From assembly GCF_017355835.1 (NCBI RefSeq), contig NZ_JAFEWF010000001.1:434001-498000 (forward strand): a DNA stretch of 64,000 bases, read 5' to 3'. This DNA is from Desertivirga brevis. Lineage in GTDB: Bacteria; Bacteroidota; Bacteroidia; Sphingobacteriales; Sphingobacteriaceae. Of the stretch, positions 9,242 through 17,824 are shown one piece after another (position 1 is the first letter of the stretch; each line of letters opens with the position of its first letter). The notes under the pieces are model-generated. The model was given only the letters and a program-made list of their open reading frames with translations. It ran no database searches and had not been told where the DNA came from. The position numbers and the translations under genes are program-made.

Positions 9242-10798
9242 TTATTTCACTTCGCCCATTAATTTTTTGATTGCCGGCGATACCGCAATCATCACTATAC
9301 CCGCCACAAGTGCATAAAGCCCTAATTGTTTGTAACCTTCTGTATAGGTAAAGAGTTTTTGCACCAGGGAGTCATTCTGATTTCCCTGCGCAATACCAGC
9401 GCCGATTATGCCTGCCACATATTGTCCGTATGCACTTGCCAAAAACCACATACCCATCATAACACCCTGAAGCTTAGGTGGAGAAAGCTTAGTCATAGCA
9501 GAAAGACCAATAGGCGAGAGGCAAAGCTCACCTATTGAAATAATAAAATAGGCGAGAGTAAAAACGTCTAATGAAGCCACGCCTTCAGCATTAGCAAAGA
9601 AACGTGTTGCATAAAACATAAAAAATGCTCCAGCAAGAAAAATAAAACCTAAACCAAATTTAACGACAGTATTAGGCTCCTTATTTTTCCTGGCTAGTTT
9701 AACCCAAATCATTCCAAGCACTCCGGCGAAAATGATTACAAAAAGTGAATTAGCTGCGTTGTTTACACCATTAGGATCAAGGGTGAAAACACCAAGCAAT
9801 TTATTACTTAGATTATTGGCAGCAAAAAGACTTAAAGAGCCTCCACTTTGCTCAAAGAATGCCCAGAAAAATATTGAAAACAAGATGAAAAAGAGTGCAG
9901 CCAAAAGCTTATTCCGCTCGGCTTTTCCATACTTGGTCATCTCATAAACCAAGTAAAGCAGCGTTGCCGGACCAATGGTATACATAAACCAGTCAGTGTA
10001 TTGGGTTTGGGCCACCATTACCATGATGAGTGGTATAACAGCTAGAGAACCAAGATAGACAAGGTATGTAAGCCAGGGTTTTGCCTTTTGACCAACTGCC
10101 GAAGGGGTGGTTGACACATTGCCTCCTATGCTCTCTGCAATCATTGGCTTCAGCGTTTCCTCTGCTGAAGGAGGGAGGCCAATAGGCCCCAAGGTTTTCT
10201 GCGTGTATAAGAATGTTAGCAAACTTATAGTCATTACAATTCCAGCAAGACCAAAAGCCAGATTCCATGAATATTCTTTTCCAATAGCGATACAAGCATA
10301 TCCCCCTATTAAAGCACCTATATTGATGCCTGCATAGAAAAGGGAAAACCCTGCGTCCCGCCTGCTATCACCCGGTTTATAAAGGGATCCAACCATAGTA
10401 GAGATATTAGGTTTAAAAAAACCAGTACCAACTACCGTGAAGCTAATTCCCAAAAAGAAAAATTGATGGGGATCAAAGGCTAGTATCCCGCTTCCAACAA
10501 TCATCAAAAGCCCACCCCAAAATAAAGATCTCCTAAAACCCAGGATCTTGTCGGCAAATAAGCCCCCGATAAAAGTAAAAGCGTACACAAATGCTTGGGT
10601 GGCACCATACTGTAGATTCGCTTTCTCTTCATTCATTAGAAGCTCGTGAGCCATAAAATAAGTGAGCATTCCTCTCATACCGTAGAAACAGAAACGTTCC
10701 CACATCTCGGAGAAAAACAAGTACCAAAGCTGAGGAGGGTAGGACCCTTTAAAGTTTTGTATTTCCTCCAGGGTCAATTCTTTTTTAATCTCGGGCAT
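9242..10798 (-). CDS. POT/PTR family proton-coupled oligopeptide transporter (second of a pair)
   Basis: This 518-residue inner-membrane transporter has EMWERFCFYGMRGML near residue 30 and the PTR2 signature FFKPNISTMVGSLY. Its ATG overlaps the stop codon of the upstream S9 peptidase (TAATG on the minus strand, one shared base). Translational coupling to the peptidase is therefore likely. The arrangement implies extracytoplasmic cleavage of peptides followed by uptake of the released di- and tripeptides. Confidence 0.92.
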   Translation of the reverse strand: MPEIKKELTLEEIQNFKGSYPPQLWYLFFSEMWERFCFYGMRGMLTYFMAHELLMNEEKANLQYGATQAFVYAFTFIGGLFADKILGFRRSLFWGGLLMIVGSGILAFDPHQFFFLGISFTVVGTGFFKPNISTMVGSLYKPGDSRRDAGFSLFYAGINIGALIGGYACIAIGKEYSWNLAFGLAGIVMTISLLTFLYTQKTLGPIGLPPSAEETLKPMIAESIGGNVSTTPSAVGQKAKPWLTYLVYLGSLAVIPLIMVMVAQTQYTDWFMYTIGPATLLYLVYEMTKYGKAERNKLLAALFFILFSIFFWAFFEQSGGSLSLFAANNLSNKLLGVFTLDPNGVNNAANSLFVIIFAGVLGMIWVKLARKNKEPNTVVKFGLGFIFLAGAFFMFYATRFFANAEGVASLDVFTLAYFIISIGELCLSPIGLSAMTKLSPPKLQGVMMGMWFLASAYGQYVAGIIGAGIAQGNQNDSLVQKLFTYTEGYKQLGLYALVAGIVMIAVSPAIKKLMGEVK

Positions 10799-12978
10799 TA
10801 TAGGTTATTAAAAACAAAGTCGGTTAATTTAGAATAAAGATGGAAAGTAGTATTACCTCCGTATATCCCATGATTTTTATTTGGGTAGTAAGCCTGTTCA
10901 AATGGCTTTCCAGCTTGAATAAGGGCTTCAGAAAACATAATACTGTTCTGAAAATGAACATTGTCGTCGGCTGTTCCGTGTACAAGCAGAAACTTACCCT
11001 TTAAATCTTTCGCGAATTCAATAGGAGAATTGGCATCATAGCCCTCCGGATTCTCTTGTGGTGTTTGAAGAAAGCGCTCGGTGTAGATTGAATCATAAAA
11101 ACGCCATGTGGTAACCGGAGCAACGGCCATTACCATTTTAAAGATCCCATTTCCCTTTGTGGCACACAATGAAGAAAGGTATCCTCCAAAACTCCAGCCC
11201 CAAATTCCAATACGTCCACTATCTACATACGACTGTGAACCAAACCATTTCGCCGTTTCAATCTGATCGATGAGTTCGAGCTTTCCCAATTGTTTGTAAG
11301 TCGCCTTCTTGAACTCTGCACCTCTAAACCCAGTTCCTCTGTTATCCACACAAGCTACAATATACCCTTTCTGAGCTAACATACTGAACCACATATCCCG
11401 GGCACCACCAAAGTTATCATCAACATTTTGACTGCCCGGACCGCCATAAACATACAGTAGTACCGGATATTTTTTTCTGGTATCGAAGTTTGCAGGTTTA
11501 ATCATGTAACCATTAAGTTCAATTCCCTGCGTAGTGGTGAATTTAAAGAACTGAGCTCCTGGAATTACAAATTGTTTTAACCTTTGTTTAAGCGCGCTGT
11601 TATCCTCCAAAACCCTAACCAGCTTTCCTGATTGTTCATGCAAAGTAATATAAAGAGGCTGATTAATAGTGGAATGAGAGAGCGTATAATAACTAAAGTC
11701 CTTACTGAATTCTGCTGAATTTGTACCATTGCTCAAACTCAGCTTGTTTTTTCCAGCACCGTTAAGACCTATAGAATAGACGTCCTTCTGAAGAGGCGAA
11801 ACTTCAGTACTCTGATAAAAAACCACGCCCTTTTCCTCATCTATACCATAAATCTGTGTTACTTCCCAATTACCCTTAGTTAACTGCTTAAGCACTTTTC
11901 CTTCATTACTGTAAAGATAAATGTGATTATACCCATCGCGTTCACTCACATTCACGAATCGCTTTCCGTCATTTAAAAAAGTCAACTGTTCTTTTTCAAT
12001 ATCGATATACGCCTTATCCTGTTCAGACATGATAATTTTCGAGGTTCCTGTCTCTGCATTTGTAAAAAGGTAATCCAGCTTGTTTTGATGACGGTTCAAC
12101 CTTAAGATACATAATGAATTAGCTGTATTAGTCCACTTAACTCTGGGGATATACTGGTCTGCCTCATTTCCCACGTCTGCAGTCGTTGTCTTACCAGAAC
12201 TATAATCATAGATATGGATACTTACCTTAGAGTTCTTTTCACCAGCTTTGGGATATTTATATCTGTACTCCCGGGGGTATAACCCTTCGTAAATAGACAT
12301 CGAATATTCAGGAACAGAGGTCTCATTAAACTTATAATAAGCTATCTTATTACCATCGGGACTCCAGAAGAATGCTCTAGCGAAAGAAAATTCCTCCTCA
12401 TAAACCCAATCAGCCCATCCATTAATAATGCTATTCTTAAGTCCATCTTTTGTAACCTGGATTTCTTTACCTGTAACAAGATCATGGAGGTAGATATTAT
12501 TGTTTATAACATAGCAGACTTTGCTTCCATCAGGGGAAAAGGTAGGAAATTGCTGCTTACCTTTGGCCGAAAGTGGCTTCATTTTCTTGATGGCTAAATC
12601 AAAGATATAGTACCAGGCCTTACTAGAATGTCTGTAAATTTCTTCCTCGTCCTTTGCCAATAAAACCTTCTTCTCATCAGGACTAAAAACTGTACTAACC
12701 TCAAAACTGTCCTTCCCGGCAATAACATCGGCTTCTGTGTACATAATCCGGGATATCTTACCGTCAGAATAATTATTGCTTACTACGGAAATAAGACCAG
12801 TCTTAGCATCTCTTATTATTGATGCATAAGTTTTTCCATCCTTTAAAGGCTGCTGACCGAATACATAATTTTGTCGGAACGTTCCTTTTCTAAAAATGTC
12901 TTCCAGCGAAATATCCTTGGGAGTTTGGGCGAAAGAAGTCGAAAAAATAAGTAACAGGATACCTAAGTAACTTTTCAT
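10798..12978 (-). CDS. Dipeptidyl peptidase IV-like S9B serine peptidase
   Basis: This 726-residue exported protein has a signal peptide (MKSYLGILLLIFSTSFAQ), an N-terminal DPP IV beta-propeller with an NGWADWVYEEEFSF segment (the Glu pair that anchors the substrate N-terminus) and a C-terminal alpha/beta-hydrolase domain. The nucleophile is in GWSFGG (about residue 596), the Asp in HGTADDNVHF and the His in NKNHGIYGG. It removes X-Pro or X-Ala dipeptides from peptides in the periplasm. It is first gene of the peptidase-POT-POT operon and shares one base with the next gene. Confidence 0.93.
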   Translation of the reverse strand: MKSYLGILLLIFSTSFAQTPKDISLEDIFRKGTFRQNYVFGQQPLKDGKTYASIIRDAKTGLISVVSNNYSDGKISRIMYTEADVIAGKDSFEVSTVFSPDEKKVLLAKDEEEIYRHSSKAWYYIFDLAIKKMKPLSAKGKQQFPTFSPDGSKVCYVINNNIYLHDLVTGKEIQVTKDGLKNSIINGWADWVYEEEFSFARAFFWSPDGNKIAYYKFNETSVPEYSMSIYEGLYPREYRYKYPKAGEKNSKVSIHIYDYSSGKTTTADVGNEADQYIPRVKWTNTANSLCILRLNRHQNKLDYLFTNAETGTSKIIMSEQDKAYIDIEKEQLTFLNDGKRFVNVSERDGYNHIYLYSNEGKVLKQLTKGNWEVTQIYGIDEEKGVVFYQSTEVSPLQKDVYSIGLNGAGKNKLSLSNGTNSAEFSKDFSYYTLSHSTINQPLYITLHEQSGKLVRVLEDNSALKQRLKQFVIPGAQFFKFTTTQGIELNGYMIKPANFDTRKKYPVLLYVYGGPGSQNVDDNFGGARDMWFSMLAQKGYIVACVDNRGTGFRGAEFKKATYKQLGKLELIDQIETAKWFGSQSYVDSGRIGIWGWSFGGYLSSLCATKGNGIFKMVMAVAPVTTWRFYDSIYTERFLQTPQENPEGYDANSPIEFAKDLKGKFLLVHGTADDNVHFQNSIMFSEALIQAGKPFEQAYYPNKNHGIYGGNTTFHLYSKLTDFVFNNL

Positions 12979-13198
12979 TAAAAAATCTAAACTAATGATC
13001 GTGTGCTTGTAAGTGCAGTTCTAAAAGCGTTTATTTCCTGGTCAGGTGTTAAACAACTAAATTGAAACTAGTGCAAATTATAGAAAAAGGCTTAATAAAT
13101 GAAGTAGCAGACAAACGATTTGAGAATAAAAAGGGAAGAGATAATAGTATAAATAATACGTTTCAACAGCTTCCCCCGCTTAAAAACCTAAAATTCCC

Positions 13199-13320
13199 TT
13201 ACCTACGCAATACTATTCCAGATAAAAGATTTTTCATTTCCATGCTCTCTTTCAGATCATGAGTTTTGATGACAAAAAAAATAATCCATTTGCTGCAGTG
13301 AAATCGATAACTACAGGAGT
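13199..13320 (-). pseudogene. Possible relic of dihydropteroate synthase C-terminus
   Basis: On the minus strand one frame reads VIKTHDLKESMEMKNLLSG and then a stop at 13199, resembling the C-terminal RVHDVKE segment of FolP. Immediately upstream, in the neighbouring frame, TPVVIDFTAANG resembles the preceding helix. The two frames join at an A8 homopolymer (13274-13281), so a single indel would restore one reading frame. Further upstream only stop-rich sequence remains. This is a motif-level resemblance over about 35 codons and could be chance. The rest of 12979-13447 shows no convincing gene. Confidence 0.35.
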
Positions 13321-13386
13321 AATTTACTACTTATGAAATCAACATAAATAAGTGCATAAAGCGCTAGAAGTAGGTAAATTGACTAA

Positions 13387-13415
13387 AAAGCCCTGCTGAA
13401 AAGCAAGGCTAATTT
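13387..13415 (-). terminator. Hairpin terminator downstream of cynS
   Basis: AGCCCTGCT and AGCAAGGCT form a 9-bp stem with one wobble-type pair around a GAAA tetraloop. It lies about 30 nt beyond the cynS stop, and on the minus strand it is followed by a short T-run. Confidence 0.6.
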
Positions 13416-13447
13416 TATTATATCGATGGGTTAAATATGTGAAACGA

Positions 13448-13891
13448 CTACCACTTTTTATATGGAAGAAATTTCCCTTCCATGGTAATTTTTACGCGGT
13501 CTCCATTCGGATTCTCCACTTTATCAATATCCATAGTAAAGTCGATCGCACTCATTATCCCATCTCCAAATTTTTCATTTATAAGTGCCTTAAGCGTAGT
13601 TCCATAAACCATGATCAATTCGTAGAACCTGTAATGTGTTGGATCGGTTGGAGGCATATCAGGAAGAGAACCTCGCTCAGGGAATTGTTGCAAAGCAAAG
13701 ACTACATCGGATCCAAGGCCAAGAACTTCCACAGCATTTTCCGCCTCTTCTTGACTCATTGTTGCTTGCCCGTGCAAAGCAAGTGTTGTCCATACTATAT
13801 GTCTGTTTATTTTCTCAGAAATCTCCTGATATGTTAACTTTTTTAATGCTATTGTCTCTAAAATAAGTTGTGTGCAATCTTTTCTTGTCAT
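13448..13891 (-). CDS. cynS: Cyanate hydratase (cyanase)
   Basis: This 147-residue protein has the family's usual length, and catalyses bicarbonate-dependent decomposition of cyanate to CO2 and ammonia (via carbamate). The N-terminal half is the helical HTH-like domain. The C-terminal catalytic half has HYRFYELIMVYGTTLKALI and FGDGIMSAIDF, giving the expected triad Arg88, Glu91 and Ser114. No carbonic anhydrase (cynT) or transporter (cynX) gene is adjacent, so it stands alone. The flanking A/T-rich region 13892-14081 may hold its promoter, but no TAnnTTTG box is clear. Confidence 0.96.
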   Translation of the reverse strand: MTRKDCTQLILETIALKKLTYQEISEKINRHIVWTTLALHGQATMSQEEAENAVEVLGLGSDVVFALQQFPERGSLPDMPPTDPTHYRFYELIMVYGTTLKALINEKFGDGIMSAIDFTMDIDKVENPNGDRVKITMEGKFLPYKKW

Positions 13892-14081
13892 TTATTCTAT
13901 CTTTTTGTTTGTTTTTTCTGAAATATACAACAAAATAAACACTTCAATAAAAAATTATTGAAAATAAAATAGAAATTAAACACACTTCAAACACAACAAC
14001 TAGATAAATCAGTTTATTTGAGAAAAAAATAGGAATTTTTTAAAAAAAACAAAGGAATTTTCTATAAAAAACCTTAAATCC

Positions 14082-14699
14082 TTATTTCAGGAATGAGTTT
14101 TCATAAGGAACTCTGGTTGCTATTGACCTCCCTAAGGTAATTTCATCCACATATTCAATTTCCCCTCCAAAAGCAATTCCTCTGGCAATTGTAGTTACCT
14201 TCACCGGCAGATCTTTTAGTTTCTTATAGATATAAAAGATTGTAGTATCACCCTCCATTGTTGCACTCAGGGCCAGGATCACCTCCTGTATTTCGCCCCC
14301 CCTCACGCGCTGAACCAAGGATTCAATATCAAGCTCAGACGGACCTATTCCATCCATTGGGGATATTAATCCACCAAGAACATGATAAACACCATTATAT
14401 TGATTGGTATTCTCTATCGCCATCACATCGCGGGTATCTTCTACAACACAGGCTATACTTTTATCTCTCTTAATATTGCTGCATATATCACAAATAGCAG
14501 AATCGGAAATATTCTTACAGGTATCACAAAATCTGATATCATGCTTCATCTTCGTCAACGCCTGGCTAAAACGTTCAACATCAGCTGTTGGCTGGTTTAA
14601 TAAATGAAGCACTAACCTTAAAGCAGTCTTTTGTCCAACCCCGGGCAGTCGTGAGAATTCATTAACTGCGTTCTCTAATAAACGCGAAGAAAAGTTCAT
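14082..14699 (-). CDS. recR: Recombination mediator protein RecR
   Basis: This 205-residue protein has the expected RecR order: an N-terminal HhH ([19 protein letters not shown]), a C4 zinc finger ([16 protein letters not shown], about residues 57-72), a Toprim domain ([29 protein letters not shown]) and a C-terminal Walker B-like segment ([15 protein letters not shown]). It acts with RecO and RecF to load RecA at gaps. It is followed by a small membrane-anchored protein gene on the same strand, 64 nt upstream of its start. Confidence 0.96.
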   Translation of the reverse strand: MNFSSRLLENAVNEFSRLPGVGQKTALRLVLHLLNQPTADVERFSQALTKMKHDIRFCDTCKNISDSAICDICSNIKRDKSIACVVEDTRDVMAIENTNQYNGVYHVLGGLISPMDGIGPSELDIESLVQRVRGGEIQEVILALSATMEGDTTIFYIYKKLKDLPVKVTTIARGIAFGGEIEYVDEITLGRSIATRVPYENSFLK

Positions 14700-14763
14700 A
14701 CTGCAAAAGTATTAAATTAGGCCCGTGGTCCCATATTCCAGTATAACGAAACATGTCAAATGA

Positions 14764-15156
14764 CTACCGCAGGAGATTTGTATTAACAGGATCTTTCATT
14801 GCGTAGATAGAATCTACAATATATCGGGTGAATCCTCTCCAGGGAAGAGTGTTATGATATTCTTTATAATGAAGATCAAAGGTTTTACCAGAATTCTTCA
14901 TAAGCTCTTCGGCGATACGCTCATCTGTTACCGAGAATTGAAACTCGTAAGACTGGATACTTCCTGCGGCTCCTCCACGAAGGCCGCTTTGAATCAATTT
15001 ACCCTCGTAAGTTTTAAAAACATTGCCCTTTTTAACTAGGTAATTTAGTTCTCCAGATTTTACCCCTTCGCCGAAAACGTAATAATAACGGTAGTAAACT
15101 ATTCCGATTATAATAAGTGCAATTACAATTGCAGCAATAGAGCCTATTTTTCGCAT
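14764..15156 (-). CDS. Membrane-anchored conserved small protein of unknown function
   Basis: This 130-residue protein has one N-terminal membrane segment (IAAIVIALIIIGIVYYRYYY), then a soluble domain with GVKSGELNYLVKKGNVFKTYEG and GFTRYIVDSIYAM. Similar Bacteroidota proteins exist and are often mis-named by automatic annotation. No catalytic motif is visible. It is likely exposed to the periplasm. It lies upstream of recR on the same strand, so co-transcription is possible. Confidence 0.7.
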   Translation of the reverse strand: MRKIGSIAAIVIALIIIGIVYYRYYYVFGEGVKSGELNYLVKKGNVFKTYEGKLIQSGLRGGAAGSIQSYEFQFSVTDERIAEELMKNSGKTFDLHYKEYHNTLPWRGFTRYIVDSIYAMKDPVNTNLLR

Positions 15157-15250
15157 GAGGTAAGATTTTTACTTTAATAACCAAGTAGCAAACAATATGT
15201 TTATCGCTTAAGTTCCCTATTCTAAACTAATAAAGTAATAGCACTCCGGA

Positions 15251-16018
15251 ATGGGTTTCAATCGATCTCAAAATATATATTCAGGAACAAGCGGCCTTGT
15301 TTTACCGGTCAAAAACAAGTTATCTTACCCCTTGGAATTTCAAGACAAGCCTCGCTTATGTTTTTACGCTTCACTGATGAACAGCATAGAGATCAACAGT
15401 TCATTCTATAAACTCCCCATGGCAAAGACCGTTGCTAAATGGGCAGATTCTGTGCCTGATGATTTCAGATTCACTTTTAAAATGTGGAGGGATATAACAC
15501 ATAATAAGGGTCTCACATTCAACAACAATGACGTAGTTAGATTTATTGATGTGATCTCGAATGTGGGAATAAAGAAAGGATGCGTCTTGGTGCAATTTCC
15601 ACCAAGCCTCACTAATGCGGCTTTCGGGAAACTAGAAACTTTACTACAATTGATTCAAGAGCAACAAGGAGCGGCTGACTGGAAAATAGCACTGGAGCTT
15701 AGCAATGCCTCCTGGTATAACGATGAGTTATTCGAATTAATGGAGCAGTCAGGGGCAAGTCTGGTAATACATGATAAACTAGAATCTTCAAACCTTCTTA
15801 CTGACAACCCTGCCGAATTTATATATCTGCGCTTTCACGGTCCCGGTGGCAACTATCGTGGCAGTTATTCCGACGAATTCCTGAACGAGTTTTCTTATTA
15901 TATCAGAGATTGGCAGGAGGAGGGTAAAACGGTGTATATTTATTTCAACAATACCATGGGAGATGCTATTGGTAATTTGGCTACTCTCAATAAGTATATT
16001 AATTCAAACGATCTTTAA
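15251..16018 (+). CDS. DUF72 family protein (YecE-like)
   Basis: This 255-residue cytoplasmic protein has a TIM-barrel-like DUF72 pattern: IYSGTSGLVL at the N-terminus, SIEINSSFYKLP, then VLVQFPPSL, IALELSNASWYNDELF and IYLRFHGPGGNYRGSYS with the conserved FHG. Function is unknown. The protein starts a plus-strand run followed 30 nt later by an SDR gene, suggesting an operon. Confidence 0.88.
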   Translation: MGFNRSQNIYSGTSGLVLPVKNKLSYPLEFQDKPRLCFYASLMNSIEINSSFYKLPMAKTVAKWADSVPDDFRFTFKMWRDITHNKGLTFNNNDVVRFIDVISNVGIKKGCVLVQFPPSLTNAAFGKLETLLQLIQEQQGAADWKIALELSNASWYNDELFELMEQSGASLVIHDKLESSNLLTDNPAEFIYLRFHGPGGNYRGSYSDEFLNEFSYYIRDWQEEGKTVYIYFNNTMGDAIGNLATLNKYINSNDL

Positions 16019-16048
16019 TATTTAATATAACAATAGAAGGAAAAAACA

Positions 16049-16888
16049 ATGAGTCAGGAAAAAATTTGGTTTATAACAGGAGTTTCAGGAGGCTTAGGAA
16101 GAAGTATCGCAAAACATGCGGCTCTAACCGGGGCAACTGTTATCGGGACACTGAGAAAAAAAGAACAAATTGACGATTTTTCGCAACTAGTTCCCGGTAA
16201 AACCTATGGAGTTTTACTGGATGTAAATGAACATGCCGATATTAAAGGCGTTATCGATACTGCAGTCTTAAACTTTGGACGAATTGATGTTCTCGTTAAT
16301 AATGCAGGTTATGGTCTCTTTGGAGCTGTTGAAGAAGTTAGCATGGAGGAGGCAAGACAGCAAATGGAAACAAATTTTTTTGGCGCTCTGGCTGTGACTC
16401 AAGCTGTTTTACCTCTCATGAGAAAGCAGCAGGGAGGGCATATTGTACAAATCTCCTCGCAGGCTGGCTTTCGCTCAGCGCCAGGACTAGGAATTTATAA
16501 TGCAAGCAAATTCGCTCTTGAAGGCTTTAGCGAAGCGCTGGCTTTGGAAGCAGCAAACCTGAATATTAAAGTAACGATTGTGGAACCGGGTCCCTTCAGG
16601 ACTAGCTGGGCCGGAGATTCATCTAAACGTGCAGCCGAAGTAATCGAAGATTACTCAGACGTAGCTGGTAAACTTATTACAACAATAAACAGCTATTCTG
16701 GCGATCAACCAAACGATCCTGAAAAAGGAGCAAAAGTAATCGTGGAAGTAGTGAATAGTGAAAATCCGCCGCTACGCCTTCCTCTTGGGCCTGAGGCACA
16801 TGAGGCTATAAAGAACAAGCTTAAGTCGGTTGCCGAAGATATTAGTCACTGGGAAAGCAAAGCAATAAAAACAGGTTTTGCAGATTAA
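16049..16888 (+). CDS. Short-chain dehydrogenase/reductase (classical SDR)
   Basis: This 279-residue NAD(P)-dependent oxidoreductase has a Rossmann motif GVSGGLGRSIA (residues about 11-21), VNNAGYG (NNAG motif), VQISSQAG for the catalytic Ser, and YNASKFALEGF for the Tyr-x-x-x-Lys pair. The C-terminus is longer than in minimal SDRs. Substrate unknown. It is likely co-transcribed with the DUF72 gene 30 nt upstream. Confidence 0.88.
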   Translation: MSQEKIWFITGVSGGLGRSIAKHAALTGATVIGTLRKKEQIDDFSQLVPGKTYGVLLDVNEHADIKGVIDTAVLNFGRIDVLVNNAGYGLFGAVEEVSMEEARQQMETNFFGALAVTQAVLPLMRKQQGGHIVQISSQAGFRSAPGLGIYNASKFALEGFSEALALEAANLNIKVTIVEPGPFRTSWAGDSSKRAAEVIEDYSDVAGKLITTINSYSGDQPNDPEKGAKVIVEVVNSENPPLRLPLGPEAHEAIKNKLKSVAEDISHWESKAIKTGFAD

Positions 16889-16943
16889 AGCCCGGCCATA
16901 GTAATTCGAATATTTCTTATCCTTGCAAGGAAATCGAATTACT

Positions 16944-17687
16944 ATGTTTTTTCTATTATCTAAGCTACTGGTAATATTTATTTATCCGATTACCTGGATT
17001 GTCTTTGCGTTTTTGCTAGCCATATATTGTAAGAATAAGAAATTACAAAGGCGATTTCTACTAACCGGATTCTTTCTGTTACTCTTCTTCAGTTTACCTT
17101 TCTTTCAAAACTCTTATGCCCGTCTCTGGGATATTACTACCAAACCTGATAACAAACAATACGGCGCAGCAATTGTACTTGGAGGCTACGGCAGTGAGGA
17201 TAGAAACGGAGGTGGATATTTTAATGGGGCGTCAGACAGGTTTATTCAAGGAACCCGGTTAAAAATCTCCGGAAAAGTTAAATATCTGGTTTTTAGTGGA
17301 GGAAATGCTAATGTACTGCTACCGAAATCTTTCATCGAAAGCAGCTGGACAGCTGAGGTATTGAAAGACTTCAAGGTAGAACCAAAAGATGTATTGATCG
17401 AAAAGGAATCAAGAAACACTCTGGAGAACGCACTGTTCACGCAGCGTTTACTGAAAGCAAATAATGTTCCGCCTCCATATTTGCTCGTCACTTCCGCCTT
17501 CCATATGCGCAGGTCATTACTAACTTTTGAAAAGGCTGGGGTAGAAGTAATACCTTATTCATGTAACTACATTGCAGGTCACGAACGGCTGTCGATAGAC
17601 AGCTTCTTGCCAAATGCAGAAACCTTATCAAAGTGGGAAAAGTACATCAAGGAATTAATTGGCTACATCGTCTATTACCTGAAATAA
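16944..17687 (+). CDS. YdcF-like (DUF218) inner-membrane protein
   Basis: From the ATG at 16944 the product is about 247 residues. A TTG at 16923 would add 7 residues and is less likely. Two N-terminal membrane segments (LLSKLLVIFIYPITWIVFAF, then FLLTGFFLLLFFSLPFF) precede a DUF218 domain with AIVLGGYG, YLVFSGGNA, DVLIEKESRNTLENA and LLVTSAFHMRRS. These are the conserved segments of the ElyC/SanA/YdcF group, linked to envelope integrity. The molecular reaction is not established. Confidence 0.85.
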   Translation: MFFLLSKLLVIFIYPITWIVFAFLLAIYCKNKKLQRRFLLTGFFLLLFFSLPFFQNSYARLWDITTKPDNKQYGAAIVLGGYGSEDRNGGGYFNGASDRFIQGTRLKISGKVKYLVFSGGNANVLLPKSFIESSWTAEVLKDFKVEPKDVLIEKESRNTLENALFTQRLLKANNVPPPYLLVTSAFHMRRSLLTFEKAGVEVIPYSCNYIAGHERLSIDSFLPNAETLSKWEKYIKELIGYIVYYLK

Positions 17688-17824
17688 TAGGAAAATATGG
17701 GCAAATAAGGGCAAATAAAAAAATTAAAAGCCCTCTTGCTTTTGATAAAAAAAGGCATAACTTAGCGCTAACAATTATAACTGTCAAACAAACACTTATT
17801 TACTAAAACCAATTATTATTTCAA

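Noticed and set aside
13062..13262. 66-codon plus-strand ORF in the gap left of cynS
   Set aside because: The composition is low in hydrophobic residues and it crosses the folP-like relic on the other strand; no family pattern or start context supports it.
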